Assembly: GCF_900163655.1 (NCBI RefSeq)
Contig: NZ_FWFG01000059.1
Location: forward strand, 1-47,888
Reading direction: 5' to 3'
DNA: 47,888 nt
From: Brachybacterium nesterenkovii
Lineage (GTDB): Bacteria > Actinomycetota > Actinomycetes > Actinomycetales > Dermabacteraceae
Shown in pieces: positions 7,670-14,611 of the stretch; within the stretch, counting starts at the first letter, position 1, and each line of letters opens with the position of its first letter. The notes below the pieces were generated by a model. That model was not told the origin of the DNA, did no database searches, and was given only the letters and a program-made list of their open reading frames with translations. Position numbers and translations under genes: made by a program.

Positions 7670-9769
7670 ATGCCCCAGCCGCCCGCAGACCGCGACCGCC
7701 CCGTCCACGACCGCCGTGCCGACGCTCCGGAGAGGAGCCCGGTGGGCGCCGCCGCCCCCGGTGGCGAGGACAGCGGGGAGGACGCCGGCCGCGACGCGGC
7801 GCCGTTCCGGGGAGCCCGCGACCGCGCCGAGCACTTCCTGCGGGAGATCACCTACCCGCACGACATCCACCCCGCCCTGGTCCCCGGTGTCTCCATCGAG
7901 GACCAGAGGATCCGCTACGGCATCGACAAGCCGATCCTCGTGACCGTCGGTCTCCTGATCATCGCGTTCGTGACCTGGGGCGTCGTCTCGCCGCTGGGCG
8001 TCTTCGACGCCTCGACCGCCGCGCTCACCTGGGTGATGACCAACCTCGGCTGGATCTTCTCGATCATCTCCATCGGGATGGTGATCTTCCTGCTGGTGCT
8101 CGCCTTCACCCGCTACGGCCGCATCCCGCTGGGCCTGGACGGCGAGGAGCCCGAGTACTCCACCGCCTCCTGGACGGCGATGCTGTTCGGCGCCGGCATC
8201 GGCATCGGCATCATCTTCTTCGGCCCCTTCGAGCCGCTCACCTACTACCTCTCGCCGCGCCCCGGCTCCTACGAGGCCGGCAGCCTGCAGGCCGTCACCG
8301 GCGCGATGGCGCAGGCCACCCTGCACTGGGGAGTCAACGCGTGGGCGATCTACGCGATCGTCGGCCTCGCCGTCGCCTACGTCTCCTACCGCCGCGGCCG
8401 GGTCCCGCTCATGAGCTCCGTGCTGCAGCCGCTGCTCGGCGGCAAGAGCTCGGATCCCGGCCACCGCATCATCGACGCCCTGGCCATCATCGCGACCCTG
8501 TTCGGCACCGCCGCCTCGCTCGGCATCGGGGCCCTCCAGATCGGCCGCGGCTTCCAGCTGGTGACCGGCTGGAGCGCGGAGGCCAACACCGTCGCGCTCG
8601 TGATCATCGGCATCCTCACGATCGGCACCATCCTCTCGGCCGTCTCCGGCGTCGCCAAGGGGATCCGCTGGCTGTCGAACATCAACATGGCGCTCGCGAT
8701 CGGCCTGGCGGTGTTCGTCTTCGTCGTGGGCCCGACCGCGTTCCTTGCCAACGTGATCCCCGGCGTGATCATGGAGTACGTCGGCTCGATGCCCGAGATG
8801 CTCTCGGCCAACATGGGCCAGGGCGAGGACATGCAGGCCTTCCTGTCGTCCTGGACCACCTTCTACTGGGCCTGGTGGGTCTCGTGGGCCCCCTTCGTCG
8901 GTGTCTTCACCGCGAAGATCTCCCGCGGCCGCACCGTGCGCCAGTTCGTCGTCGGTGTCCTCACCATCCCGTCGACGATCATCGTCCTCGCCTTCGCGAT
9001 CATGGGCGGCACCTCGATCTGGCTGCAGCGCCAGGCCTCGCAGCTCGACGCCCAGGGGAGCACGACGGGGATCGCGAACCCGGATGGGGCGATCGCCCCC
9101 GACGGCACCGTCGACTCCATGCCGCCGGCCCCTGAGATCTTCTTCCGGATGATGGAGCACTTCCCGGGCTACGAGATCATCGTGCCGGTCGTGATGGTCA
9201 TGCTCGCGATCTTCTTCATCACCACCGCGGACTCCGCCTCGCTGGTCAACTCGCAGCTCTCGCAGAAGGGCAACCCCTCGCCCAACCGCCTCGTCACCGC
9301 GTTCTGGGCGCTGTGCATGGCAGGCATCGCCGTGGTGATCCTGCTGGCGGGCGGGCAGAACGCCCTGCAGGGCCTGCAGAATCTCATCACCGTCACGGCC
9401 CTGCCGTTCGCGCTGATCATCATCGCGATGTGCGTCGCGCTCGTCCGCGAGATGCGCACCGATCCGCTGATCATCCGCAGCCGGTACGAGCAGGTGGCCG
9501 TCGCAAACGCGGTGCGCCAGGGCGTGCAGGAGCACGGCGACGACTTCGTGCTGGCCGTCGAGCCGACGACGGAGTCCACGGCCGAGTACGCCACCGGGGC
9601 CGAGTTCGACTCGACCGCCGAGGAGGTCACCGACTGGTACGTGCGGCGCGACGAGGACGGCAACGTCGTCGAGTACGACTACGCGACCGGCACGTACACG
9701 GGACAGCTGCCGGTCGTCGAGGCCGATGACGCGGACCTCGACGAGGGCGATGATCCGAAGGCCGAGTAG
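7670..9769 (+). CDS. BCCT-family betaine/carnitine/choline transporter
   Basis: Secondary carrier for quaternary-amine osmolytes such as glycine betaine. The 699-residue protein has a hydrophilic N-terminus (about 80 residues), twelve predicted helices, the glycine-rich GAGIGIG sodium/substrate motif in helix 3 (near residue 176; GMGIG in BetP) and the family signature TTFYWAWWVSWAPF (from residue 396) with the tryptophans of the betaine-binding box. The C-terminal tail of more than 100 residues is strongly acidic (EEVTDWYVRRDEDG and onward), unlike the basic osmosensing tail of BetP. I chose ATG 7670, with GGGAGAG just upstream; GTG 7742, behind GGAGAGGAG, would shorten the protein by 24 residues. 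Exact substrate unknown. Confidence 0.9.
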   Translation: MPQPPADRDRPVHDRRADAPERSPVGAAAPGGEDSGEDAGRDAAPFRGARDRAEHFLREITYPHDIHPALVPGVSIEDQRIRYGIDKPILVTVGLLIIAFVTWGVVSPLGVFDASTAALTWVMTNLGWIFSIISIGMVIFLLVLAFTRYGRIPLGLDGEEPEYSTASWTAMLFGAGIGIGIIFFGPFEPLTYYLSPRPGSYEAGSLQAVTGAMAQATLHWGVNAWAIYAIVGLAVAYVSYRRGRVPLMSSVLQPLLGGKSSDPGHRIIDALAIIATLFGTAASLGIGALQIGRGFQLVTGWSAEANTVALVIIGILTIGTILSAVSGVAKGIRWLSNINMALAIGLAVFVFVVGPTAFLANVIPGVIMEYVGSMPEMLSANMGQGEDMQAFLSSWTTFYWAWWVSWAPFVGVFTAKISRGRTVRQFVVGVLTIPSTIIVLAFAIMGGTSIWLQRQASQLDAQGSTTGIANPDGAIAPDGTVDSMPPAPEIFFRMMEHFPGYEIIVPVVMVMLAIFFITTADSASLVNSQLSQKGNPSPNRLVTAFWALCMAGIAVVILLAGGQNALQGLQNLITVTALPFALIIIAMCVALVREMRTDPLIIRSRYEQVAVANAVRQGVQEHGDDFVLAVEPTTESTAEYATGAEFDSTAEEVTDWYVRRDEDGNVVEYDYATGTYTGQLPVVEADDADLDEGDDPKAE

Positions 9770-9814
9770 CATCGGCCGGGTCCCACGACGCCGCGCGCAC
9801 CCAGGAGCACCCGC

Positions 9815-10324
9815 ATGAACCAGGCCTACCACGCCGACTCGAGCGATCTGCAGACCAAGGAGGTCCTGACGTGGGAGCTCTTCGGCTCGGCCTCGCGCGA
9901 GCTCGCGCAGCAGATCGCCGACAGCGGCTACGAGCCCGAGATCGTGATCGCGGTGGCCCGCGGCGGCCTCCTGCCCGCCGGCTCGCTCTCCTACGCGCTC
10001 GGCCTCAAGCTCGCCGACGCGATCAACGTCGAGTTCTACACCGACGTGCGCGAGACCCTGCCGGACCCGGTCCTGCTCGCGCCGATGCTGGACGCCGAGT
10101 CGATCGTCGGCAAGCGCCTGCTGGTCGTCGACGACGTCGCCGACTCCGGGCGCACGCTCGCCCTCGTGCTCGAGCTGCTGCGCGGCATGGGCGCCGAGGC
10201 CCGCAGCGCCGTCCTGTACGCCAAGTCGGCCTCCGTCGTGGACCCCGACTTCGTGTGGCGCCGCACCGACGAGTGGATCGTCTTCCCCTGGTCGGCCGAG
10301 CCTCCGGTCACGCCGCAGGCCTGA
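9815..10324 (+). CDS. Phosphoribosyltransferase family protein
   Basis: A 169-residue type I phosphoribosyltransferase. The PRPP-binding loop LLVVDDVADSGRT (about residues 104-116) is intact, and IVIAVARGGLLPAGSLSYALG is the usual PPi-loop region. Size and order resemble xanthine/hypoxanthine phosphoribosyltransferases or the stand-alone PRT proteins of actinobacteria. The base specificity hood is not distinctive enough to name a substrate. The start ATG has AGGAG seven bases upstream. It lies 45 bases after the BCCT gene and ends in front of a strong hairpin terminator, so it could be co-transcribed with the carrier. A TAGCAT near the BCCT stop could be its own -10. Confidence 0.85.
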   Translation: MNQAYHADSSDLQTKEVLTWELFGSASRELAQQIADSGYEPEIVIAVARGGLLPAGSLSYALGLKLADAINVEFYTDVRETLPDPVLLAPMLDAESIVGKRLLVVDDVADSGRTLALVLELLRGMGAEARSAVLYAKSASVVDPDFVWRRTDEWIVFPWSAEPPVTPQA

Positions 10325-10339
10325 CCTCCCCGCCCCTGC

Positions 10340-10373
10340 ACGGCGGGCGCTCCCTCGGCGGGGCGCCCGCCGT
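10340..10373 (+). terminator. Hairpin terminator after the phosphoribosyltransferase
   Basis: ACGGCGGGCGC (10340-10350) pairs perfectly with GCGCCCGCCGT (10363-10373) over a 12-base loop, 15 bases after the stop codon. Confidence 0.8.
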
Positions 10374-10479
10374 TCGTGCCTCCTGCTTGCGCGGGCCTGC
10401 CCGCGCTGCGATCGCACGGTCTGTCCGCTCCGGGCGGACGGGCCTCGACGCGGCCGCGCCCGAGTGGGAGCGTGGAGGC

Positions 10480-11139
10480 ATGGATATCGCACTCATCGGA
10501 GGACACGGGAAGATCGCGCTGCTCGCCGAGCCGCTGCTCACCGAGGCCGGGCACACGGTCGACGCCGTGATCCGCAACCCCGAGCATGCCGCAGAGGTCG
10601 AGGCGACCGGCGCCCGCGCCGTCGTCGAGGACATCGAGCATCTGGGCCCCGACGGCTGGGAGCGCCTCGTGCGCGGCCACGACGTCGTCGTCTGGTCGGC
10701 CGGAGCCGGCGGCGGAGACCCGCAGCGCACCTGGGCCGTCGACCGCGACGCCGCCATCGCGGCCTACGACGCCGCCGCGCGGGCGGGCGTCGGGCGCTTC
10801 CTCATGGTCAGCTACTTCGGCGCCGGCCCGGACCACGGGGTCCCGGAGGACGACGACTTCTACCCGTACGCGCAGGCCAAGAGCGAGGCCGACGCCCACC
10901 TGCTCGAGGCCGACGGTCCGGCCGTGACCATCCTGCGACCCAGCCGCCTCACGCTGGACGAGCCGAGCGGGCGCATCGATGTGGCCGCCGACAGCGCCGG
11001 AGACGTGGCTCGCGCCGATGTGGCGCGCGTGATCGCCGCGGTGATCGAGCGCGACGACCTCGGCGGCGCCGTCATCGAGTTCAACGGCGGGGGAGCCCCG
11101 ATCGACGAGGCCCTCACCGCGGTCGCCTCGCGCGGCTGA
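10480..11139 (+). CDS. NAD(P)-binding atypical short-chain dehydrogenase (NmrA/YwnB-like)
   Basis: A 219-residue Rossmann-fold protein. MDIALIGGHGKIAL at the N-terminus is the dinucleotide-binding turn of atypical SDRs (NAD(P)H-binding family), followed by VIRNPEHAAEVEATGARAVVEDIE. The usual central YxxxK is present in degenerate form as YPYAQAKSEAD. Such proteins act as NADPH sensors, epimerase-like enzymes or flavin reductases; the sequence does not show which. The ATG follows GGGAG nine bases upstream. The gene stands alone between two hairpin terminators, so it is probably monocistronic, with its promoter in the 100 bases upstream. Confidence 0.85.
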   Translation: MDIALIGGHGKIALLAEPLLTEAGHTVDAVIRNPEHAAEVEATGARAVVEDIEHLGPDGWERLVRGHDVVVWSAGAGGGDPQRTWAVDRDAAIAAYDAAARAGVGRFLMVSYFGAGPDHGVPEDDDFYPYAQAKSEADAHLLEADGPAVTILRPSRLTLDEPSGRIDVAADSAGDVARADVARVIAAVIERDDLGGAVIEFNGGGAPIDEALTAVASRG

Positions 11140-11149
11140 TCCCGGGCAC

Positions 11150-11197
11150 GCGGACGGCGGGGCGTCGACGCGATCGCGTCGGGGGCCCGCCGTCCGC
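11150..11197. terminator. Bidirectional terminator with nested palindrome
   Basis: GCGGACGGCGGG (11150-11161) pairs with CCCGCCGTCCGC (11186-11197). Inside the loop, CGACGCGATCGCGTCG (11166-11181) is a perfect 16-bp palindrome. The structure lies between the convergent SDR and DUF808 genes and can serve both strands. Confidence 0.75.
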
Positions 11198-11265
11198 ATG
11201 CGGCATGCGGGGCGTCGAGCGGGGGAACGCCGGATGCTCCATGCCGGGTGCGGAGCGCCCGGGGG

Positions 11266-12285
11266 TCAGGCGCGGTGCGCGCCCTTCGCCGCAGCGCCCT
11301 CCGGTGCCGCGCCCTCCGCCGCGGCGCCGTCAGATGCCGCGCCCTCCGCGTCGGCGTGGCCGTCCTGCTTCCCGAACGGCAGCACGTGCAGGATCGCGAC
11401 GATCACGGCACCCCAGATCAGGCCGAACACGGCCGAGCACAGGGTGCCCAGGAGCCACGAGATCGCGCCGGGGGCGACGGGCAGCGTGTGCGCCCACTCC
11501 TCGAGGTGATGGACCCACGCGTAGGGGTAGTGGGCGCCGAACTCGTCGAGGCCCTTGAGGATGATGTGCCCGCCGACCCACAGCATCGCGATCATCCCGA
11601 CATAGGAGATGATCGCCAGGACGATCGGCATGGCCTTGACGAGCCCGCGGCCGAGCGCCTGCGAGCCGCCGCTGCTGCGGCGCGTCAGCGACAGGCCGAC
11701 GTCGTCCATCTTCACCAGCAGGCCCACGGCCCCGTAGACGATGACCGTCATGGCGATGCCGACGACCACCAGGATCGCCAGGCGGTGCCAGATCGTCTCC
11801 TGCATGACCTCGTTCAGCGAGATCACCATGATCTCCGCCGAGAGGATCAGATCCGTGCGGACCGCGCCCGAGATGATCCGCTTCTCCGCCTCGGGCCCCT
11901 GCTCGGCGGCCGCCTTCTCCTCTGTGTGCCCGGTGACCAGCTCGAGGATCTTCTCCGCGCCCTCGAAGCACAGGTACGTGCCGCCGAGCATGAGGATCGG
12001 GGTGAGCAGCCAGGGCGCGACCTCGCTCAGCAGCAGCGCGACCGGGAGGATGATCAGCAGCTTGTTGCGCAGCGAGCCCAGCGTGATGCGCCAGATGATC
12101 GGCAGCTCCCGCTTCGGGTCGATGCCCTGGACGTACTGCGGGGTCACGGCGGCATCGTCGACCACGACGCCGGCGGCCTTCACGCTCGCGCGCGCCGAGG
12201 CCGCGGCGACGTCGTCGGTGGAGGCCGCGGCGAGCTTGGCGAGCGCGGCGATGTCGTCGAGAAGGGCGGCGAGTCCACCTGCCAT
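11266..12285 (-). CDS. DUF808 family integral membrane protein
   Basis: A 339-residue membrane protein of the DUF808 (YedI-like) family, whose function is unknown. The start MAGGLAALLDDIAALAKLAAAS is diagnostic, as is VKAAGVVVDDAAVTPQYVQG. Several membrane helices follow (ILPVALLLSEVAPWLLTPILMLGG, AIISYVGMIAMLWVGGHIILKG, and others). The C-terminus is a hydrophilic Ala-rich tail built of five-residue EGAA(P/S/A) repeats, encoded by imperfect 15-bp repeats at about 11291-11350. The start ATG 12285 has AAGGAC upstream; longer reading frames towards 12420 lack a ribosome binding site and family similarity. It converges on the SDR gene, sharing the terminator at 11150-11197. Confidence 0.9.
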   Translation of the reverse strand: MAGGLAALLDDIAALAKLAAASTDDVAAASARASVKAAGVVVDDAAVTPQYVQGIDPKRELPIIWRITLGSLRNKLLIILPVALLLSEVAPWLLTPILMLGGTYLCFEGAEKILELVTGHTEEKAAAEQGPEAEKRIISGAVRTDLILSAEIMVISLNEVMQETIWHRLAILVVVGIAMTVIVYGAVGLLVKMDDVGLSLTRRSSGGSQALGRGLVKAMPIVLAIISYVGMIAMLWVGGHIILKGLDEFGAHYPYAWVHHLEEWAHTLPVAPGAISWLLGTLCSAVFGLIWGAVIVAILHVLPFGKQDGHADAEGAASDGAAAEGAAPEGAAAKGAHRA

Positions 12286-12428
12286 GGGGGAGTCCTTCGG
12301 TCCGGGGCGCGAGGCCGTGGAGTGGGGAGCGCAGGCGGTCCGAGGGAGACGGGCTCGCGGAGCCGGGGCTGCGGGTTCAGGGTACGGCGTGGTGCCCGAG
12401 AGCGCCCCGGGACGTGACACGGACGACC

Positions 12429-12506
12429 CGCGTCCGTCATACCGCCGCGTCCGTCATACCTCCGCGCGGGACTTCCTCCGTGCGGGGCTGCCTCCGCGCG
12501 GGACGC
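12429..12506. repeat. Short tandem repeats between DUF808 and acylphosphatase genes
   Basis: CGCGTCCGTCATACC occurs twice (12429-12443, 12446-12460), followed by three 16-bp units starting CCTCCG (12459-12474, 12475-12490, 12491-12506). The rest of the 235-base gap shows no gene. It lies downstream of the acylphosphatase and upstream of DUF808. Confidence 0.7.
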
Positions 12507-12520
12507 AGCGCCGGGGATTC

Positions 12521-12904
12521 TCAAATGATGCGGAACGCCGTGGCTCCGCGCGGCGCCGCCTCCCGCGCATCGGCGCTGTCCACTCGGGCGCTCGGCGGCC
12601 CCTCTCGGAGCCACGCGACCATCTGCGCGAGGGGCTCCGGCGAGCCCTCGACGTCGGCCTCGACCGACCCGTCGGTCAGGTTCCGGACGGTGCCGACGAT
12701 GCCCAGGCGCTCGGCCTGCATGAGCGTGGAGATCCGGAAGCCGACGCCCTGGACGCGGCCCTCGACGCGCACGATCCGGCGTGCGCGCGCCGCGGCCGCA
12801 TCCTCGTGCGCCGATGCGGTCTCGTGCACCGATGCGGGCTCGTGCACCGATGCGGCCTCGTGCGCAGATGCGGCGGCGTCGGGCTGCTTCGGATGCGGTG
12901 CCAT
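12521..12904 (-). CDS. acyP: Acylphosphatase with repeat-containing N-terminal extension
   Basis: Acylphosphatase hydrolyses carboxyl-phosphate bonds of acyl phosphates. The C-terminal 88 residues are a complete small acylphosphatase: catalytic Arg57 in VEGRVQGVGFR and Asn75 in GTVRNLTDGSVE, then VEADVEGSPEPLAQMVAWLREGPPSA. Ahead of it is an unusual 38-residue extension with four AS(A/V)HE-type hexapeptide repeats, from an 18-bp DNA repeat at 12802-12873. I chose ATG 12904 because GGAGG lies just upstream; the longer frame to 13024 has no support. With acetyl-phosphate made by the phosphoketolase encoded nearby, an acyl-phosphate-removing enzyme is plausible here, but that link is inference. 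It is divergent from the MFS gene. Confidence 0.88.
   Translation of the reverse strand: MAPHPKQPDAAASAHEAASVHEPASVHETASAHEDAAAARARRIVRVEGRVQGVGFRISTLMQAERLGIVGTVRNLTDGSVEADVEGSPEPLAQMVAWLREGPPSARVDSADAREAAPRGATAFRII
12802..12873 (-). repeat. 18-bp in-frame tandem repeat, four copies, in acyP
   Basis: Units at 12802-12819, 12820-12837, 12838-12855 and 12856-12873 share the core CTCGTGCNCCGATGCGG with single-base changes. They encode the histidine-containing hexapeptide repeats of the acylphosphatase extension. Confidence 0.9.
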
Positions 12905-13054
12905 CTCGCCTCCCCGTGAGCGGTGGTGGTCGACGGGCGCGGAGCACCAGGCCCCGGCCTCGGCGGTCCTGTGATCGTAGCGGCTGGCCCCCGCGCGCGG
13001 GAGCGGTGCGGTGACTCCTCCCACGGGGCCGTGACCTGCGCGAAGAGTCGCGGC

Positions 13055-13060
13055 TAGGCT
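13055..13060 (+). promoter_or_regulatory. -10 element for a probably leaderless MFS transcript
   Basis: TAGGCT ends eight bases before the GTG start of the MFS gene and no ribosome binding site is present, so transcription probably begins at the start codon. Confidence 0.5.
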
Positions 13061-13068
13061 CGTTCACC

Positions 13069-14328
13069 GTGACGGAAGAGCTCCTCGACACCCGCTCGGC
13101 CACCGGTCCCTTCGCGGCCGGGCCGGGCTCGAGCGCGCTCCCGCCCTCCGGTCTGCGCCCGTGGCTCTCCATCGTCGCGCTGGCCCTGGGCATCTTCATG
13201 CTCATCACCATCGAGGAGCTGCCCATCGGCGTCCTCACCCTCATGGCCGACGACCTCGGGATCAGCCGCGGTCTCGCCGGCATGTCCATTACCCTTCCGG
13301 GGATCATCGCCGCCGTCGTCGCGCTCCTCGCGCCGCTGTTCGCCCGCCGCCTCGACCGGCGCCTCGTGCTCGTGATCGCCCTCGGATGCGTGGTCATCTC
13401 GAGCGCGGCGACCGCGCTGAGCACGGGCGTGGTGACCCTGCTCGGGTCCCGCGTGCTCACCGGCTTCGCGATCGGCCTGTACTGGGCCACGCTGCCCATC
13501 GTCGCGATCCGCCAGCTCGCTCGTGAGCATGCCGGTCGCGCGCTCACCGTCGCGTTCGCGGGTACGGGCGCCGCCCTCGTGCTCGGCGTCCCGCTCGCCT
13601 CGTGGATCGGCACGCATCTGGGGTGGCGAGAGGCCTTCGGCGTGGTCGCGGCCGTCTCGGCGGTCGTCGCCCTGATCCAGCTGGTGCTCGTGCGCCCGGT
13701 GCGGACGGAGCAGACGATGGCGCTGCGGGATCTCGGACGCGCCGCCCGCACCCGCCCGGTGCTCACGGCGGCCGCGCTCACCGCGCTCATCGTCACCGGC
13801 CAGTTCGTGACGTACGGCTACGTCAGCCCGCTCCTGCAGGACGTGGCCGGGATCGGGGTCGACGTGATCCCGATGCTGCTGCTCGTGTTCGGGATCGCCG
13901 GGCTGATCGGGAACTTCGCGATCTCCCCGGTGGTGCGCCGCTCGCCGGGCGCGGCCGTCGGCCTGGTGGCCGCCGGCATGGCCGTCTCGCTCGTGCTGCT
14001 GCTCCTGCTCGCGCGGGGCGAAGGGCCCGCCGTCGCCGTCATGGCCGTCTGGGGTCTGTTCGCCGGGGCGGTCTCGGTGTCGATCCAGTCCTTCGTGACG
14101 CGCCATGCGGGGCGCTTCGAGGAGGCCGGGACCGCCGTGAATGCCGCGATGTTCAACATCGCCATCGGCGGCGGCGCGTTCCTCGGCGGCGGCATCCTCG
14201 ATGCGGCGGGCGTGCGCTGGAACGCGATCGCCTCGGTGGTGCTGATCGTCTTGGGCGTGGGGGTCGCGCTCAGCTGGGTCCTGCGCCCTGACCGCGAGCA
14301 CGCCGCGCCCGCGCCTGCCCCGCGCTGA
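13069..14328 (+). CDS. Major facilitator superfamily transporter (DHA1/NepI-AraJ-like)
   Basis: A 419-residue, twelve-helix MFS carrier, most like the NepI/AraJ/CynX-type efflux proteins. LGIFMLITIEELPIGVLTLMADDLGISRG fits helix 1 and the first loop of DHA1 drug or metabolite exporters; RRLDRRLVLVIALG stands where the A-motif loop is expected; a second helical half starts near TAAALTALIVTGQFVTYGYVSPLLQ. No substrate can be named. The GTG start at 13069 gives the best N-terminus; a TAGGCT -10 hexamer eight bases upstream and the absence of a ribosome binding site suggest a leaderless mRNA. The gene is followed by a palindrome and repeats (14383-14517). Confidence 0.85.
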   Translation: MTEELLDTRSATGPFAAGPGSSALPPSGLRPWLSIVALALGIFMLITIEELPIGVLTLMADDLGISRGLAGMSITLPGIIAAVVALLAPLFARRLDRRLVLVIALGCVVISSAATALSTGVVTLLGSRVLTGFAIGLYWATLPIVAIRQLAREHAGRALTVAFAGTGAALVLGVPLASWIGTHLGWREAFGVVAAVSAVVALIQLVLVRPVRTEQTMALRDLGRAARTRPVLTAAALTALIVTGQFVTYGYVSPLLQDVAGIGVDVIPMLLLVFGIAGLIGNFAISPVVRRSPGAAVGLVAAGMAVSLVLLLLLARGEGPAVAVMAVWGLFAGAVSVSIQSFVTRHAGRFEEAGTAVNAAMFNIAIGGGAFLGGGILDAAGVRWNAIASVVLIVLGVGVALSWVLRPDREHAAPAPAPR

Positions 14329-14382
14329 CGGACCGAGCACGTCCTCGCCCGTTCCTCCGCGGGCCACATCGAGCGCTTGACG

Positions 14383-14452
14383 TCGAGCACTGGCGCAATA
14401 GCGGGGGCTGCGACGATATCGTCGCAGCCCCCGCTATAGCGCCATCTCTCGA
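14383..14452. repeat. Intergenic palindromic element, long form
   Basis: Positions 14392-14443 form a 52-bp palindrome with one mismatched pair, centred on GATATC. The outer parts (TCGAGCAC...GGCGC and TATAGCGCC...CTCTCGA) are shared with a shorter element at 26678-26708, which lacks the inner 30 bases. It also acts as a plausible terminator for the MFS gene. Confidence 0.75.
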
Positions 14453-14517
14453 CCGGGCGCCGCCGGGTCACCTCTCGACCGGGCGCCGCCGGGTCATCTC
14501 TCGACCGGGCGCCGCCG
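14444..14517. repeat. 26-bp tandem repeat, about 2.9 copies
   Basis: Units at 14444-14469, 14470-14495 and 14496-14517 (partial) have the core CTCTCGACCGGGCGCCGCCG. The first unit overlaps the right arm of the palindromic element, so the repeat seems to have grown from its edge. Confidence 0.9.
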
Positions 14518-14549
14518 CCTCCTCGACAGTCCGCGGCGCCCGCACCGCA

Positions 14550-14591
14550 GGAGGGCCGGCGCCCGACCGTCCAGGCAGGTGCCGGCCCTCC
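14550..14591 (-). terminator. Hairpin terminator of the phosphoketolase gene
   Basis: GGAGGGCCGGC (14550-14560) pairs perfectly with GCCGGCCCTCC (14581-14591), 20 bases after the stop codon of the minus-strand gene; outer bases CCGCAG/CTGCGG extend the stem after a bulge. Confidence 0.8.
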
Positions 14592-14611
14592 GCTGCGGCA
14601 GGGGGAGGGGC

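Noticed and set aside
12905-13024. N-terminal extension of the acylphosphatase frame to 13024
   Set aside because: No ribosome binding site there, and it would overlap the promoter region of the MFS gene; GGAGG supports ATG 12904.
14383-14517. CRISPR array
   Set aside because: The repeats are directly adjacent without spacers, and no cas genes are nearby.
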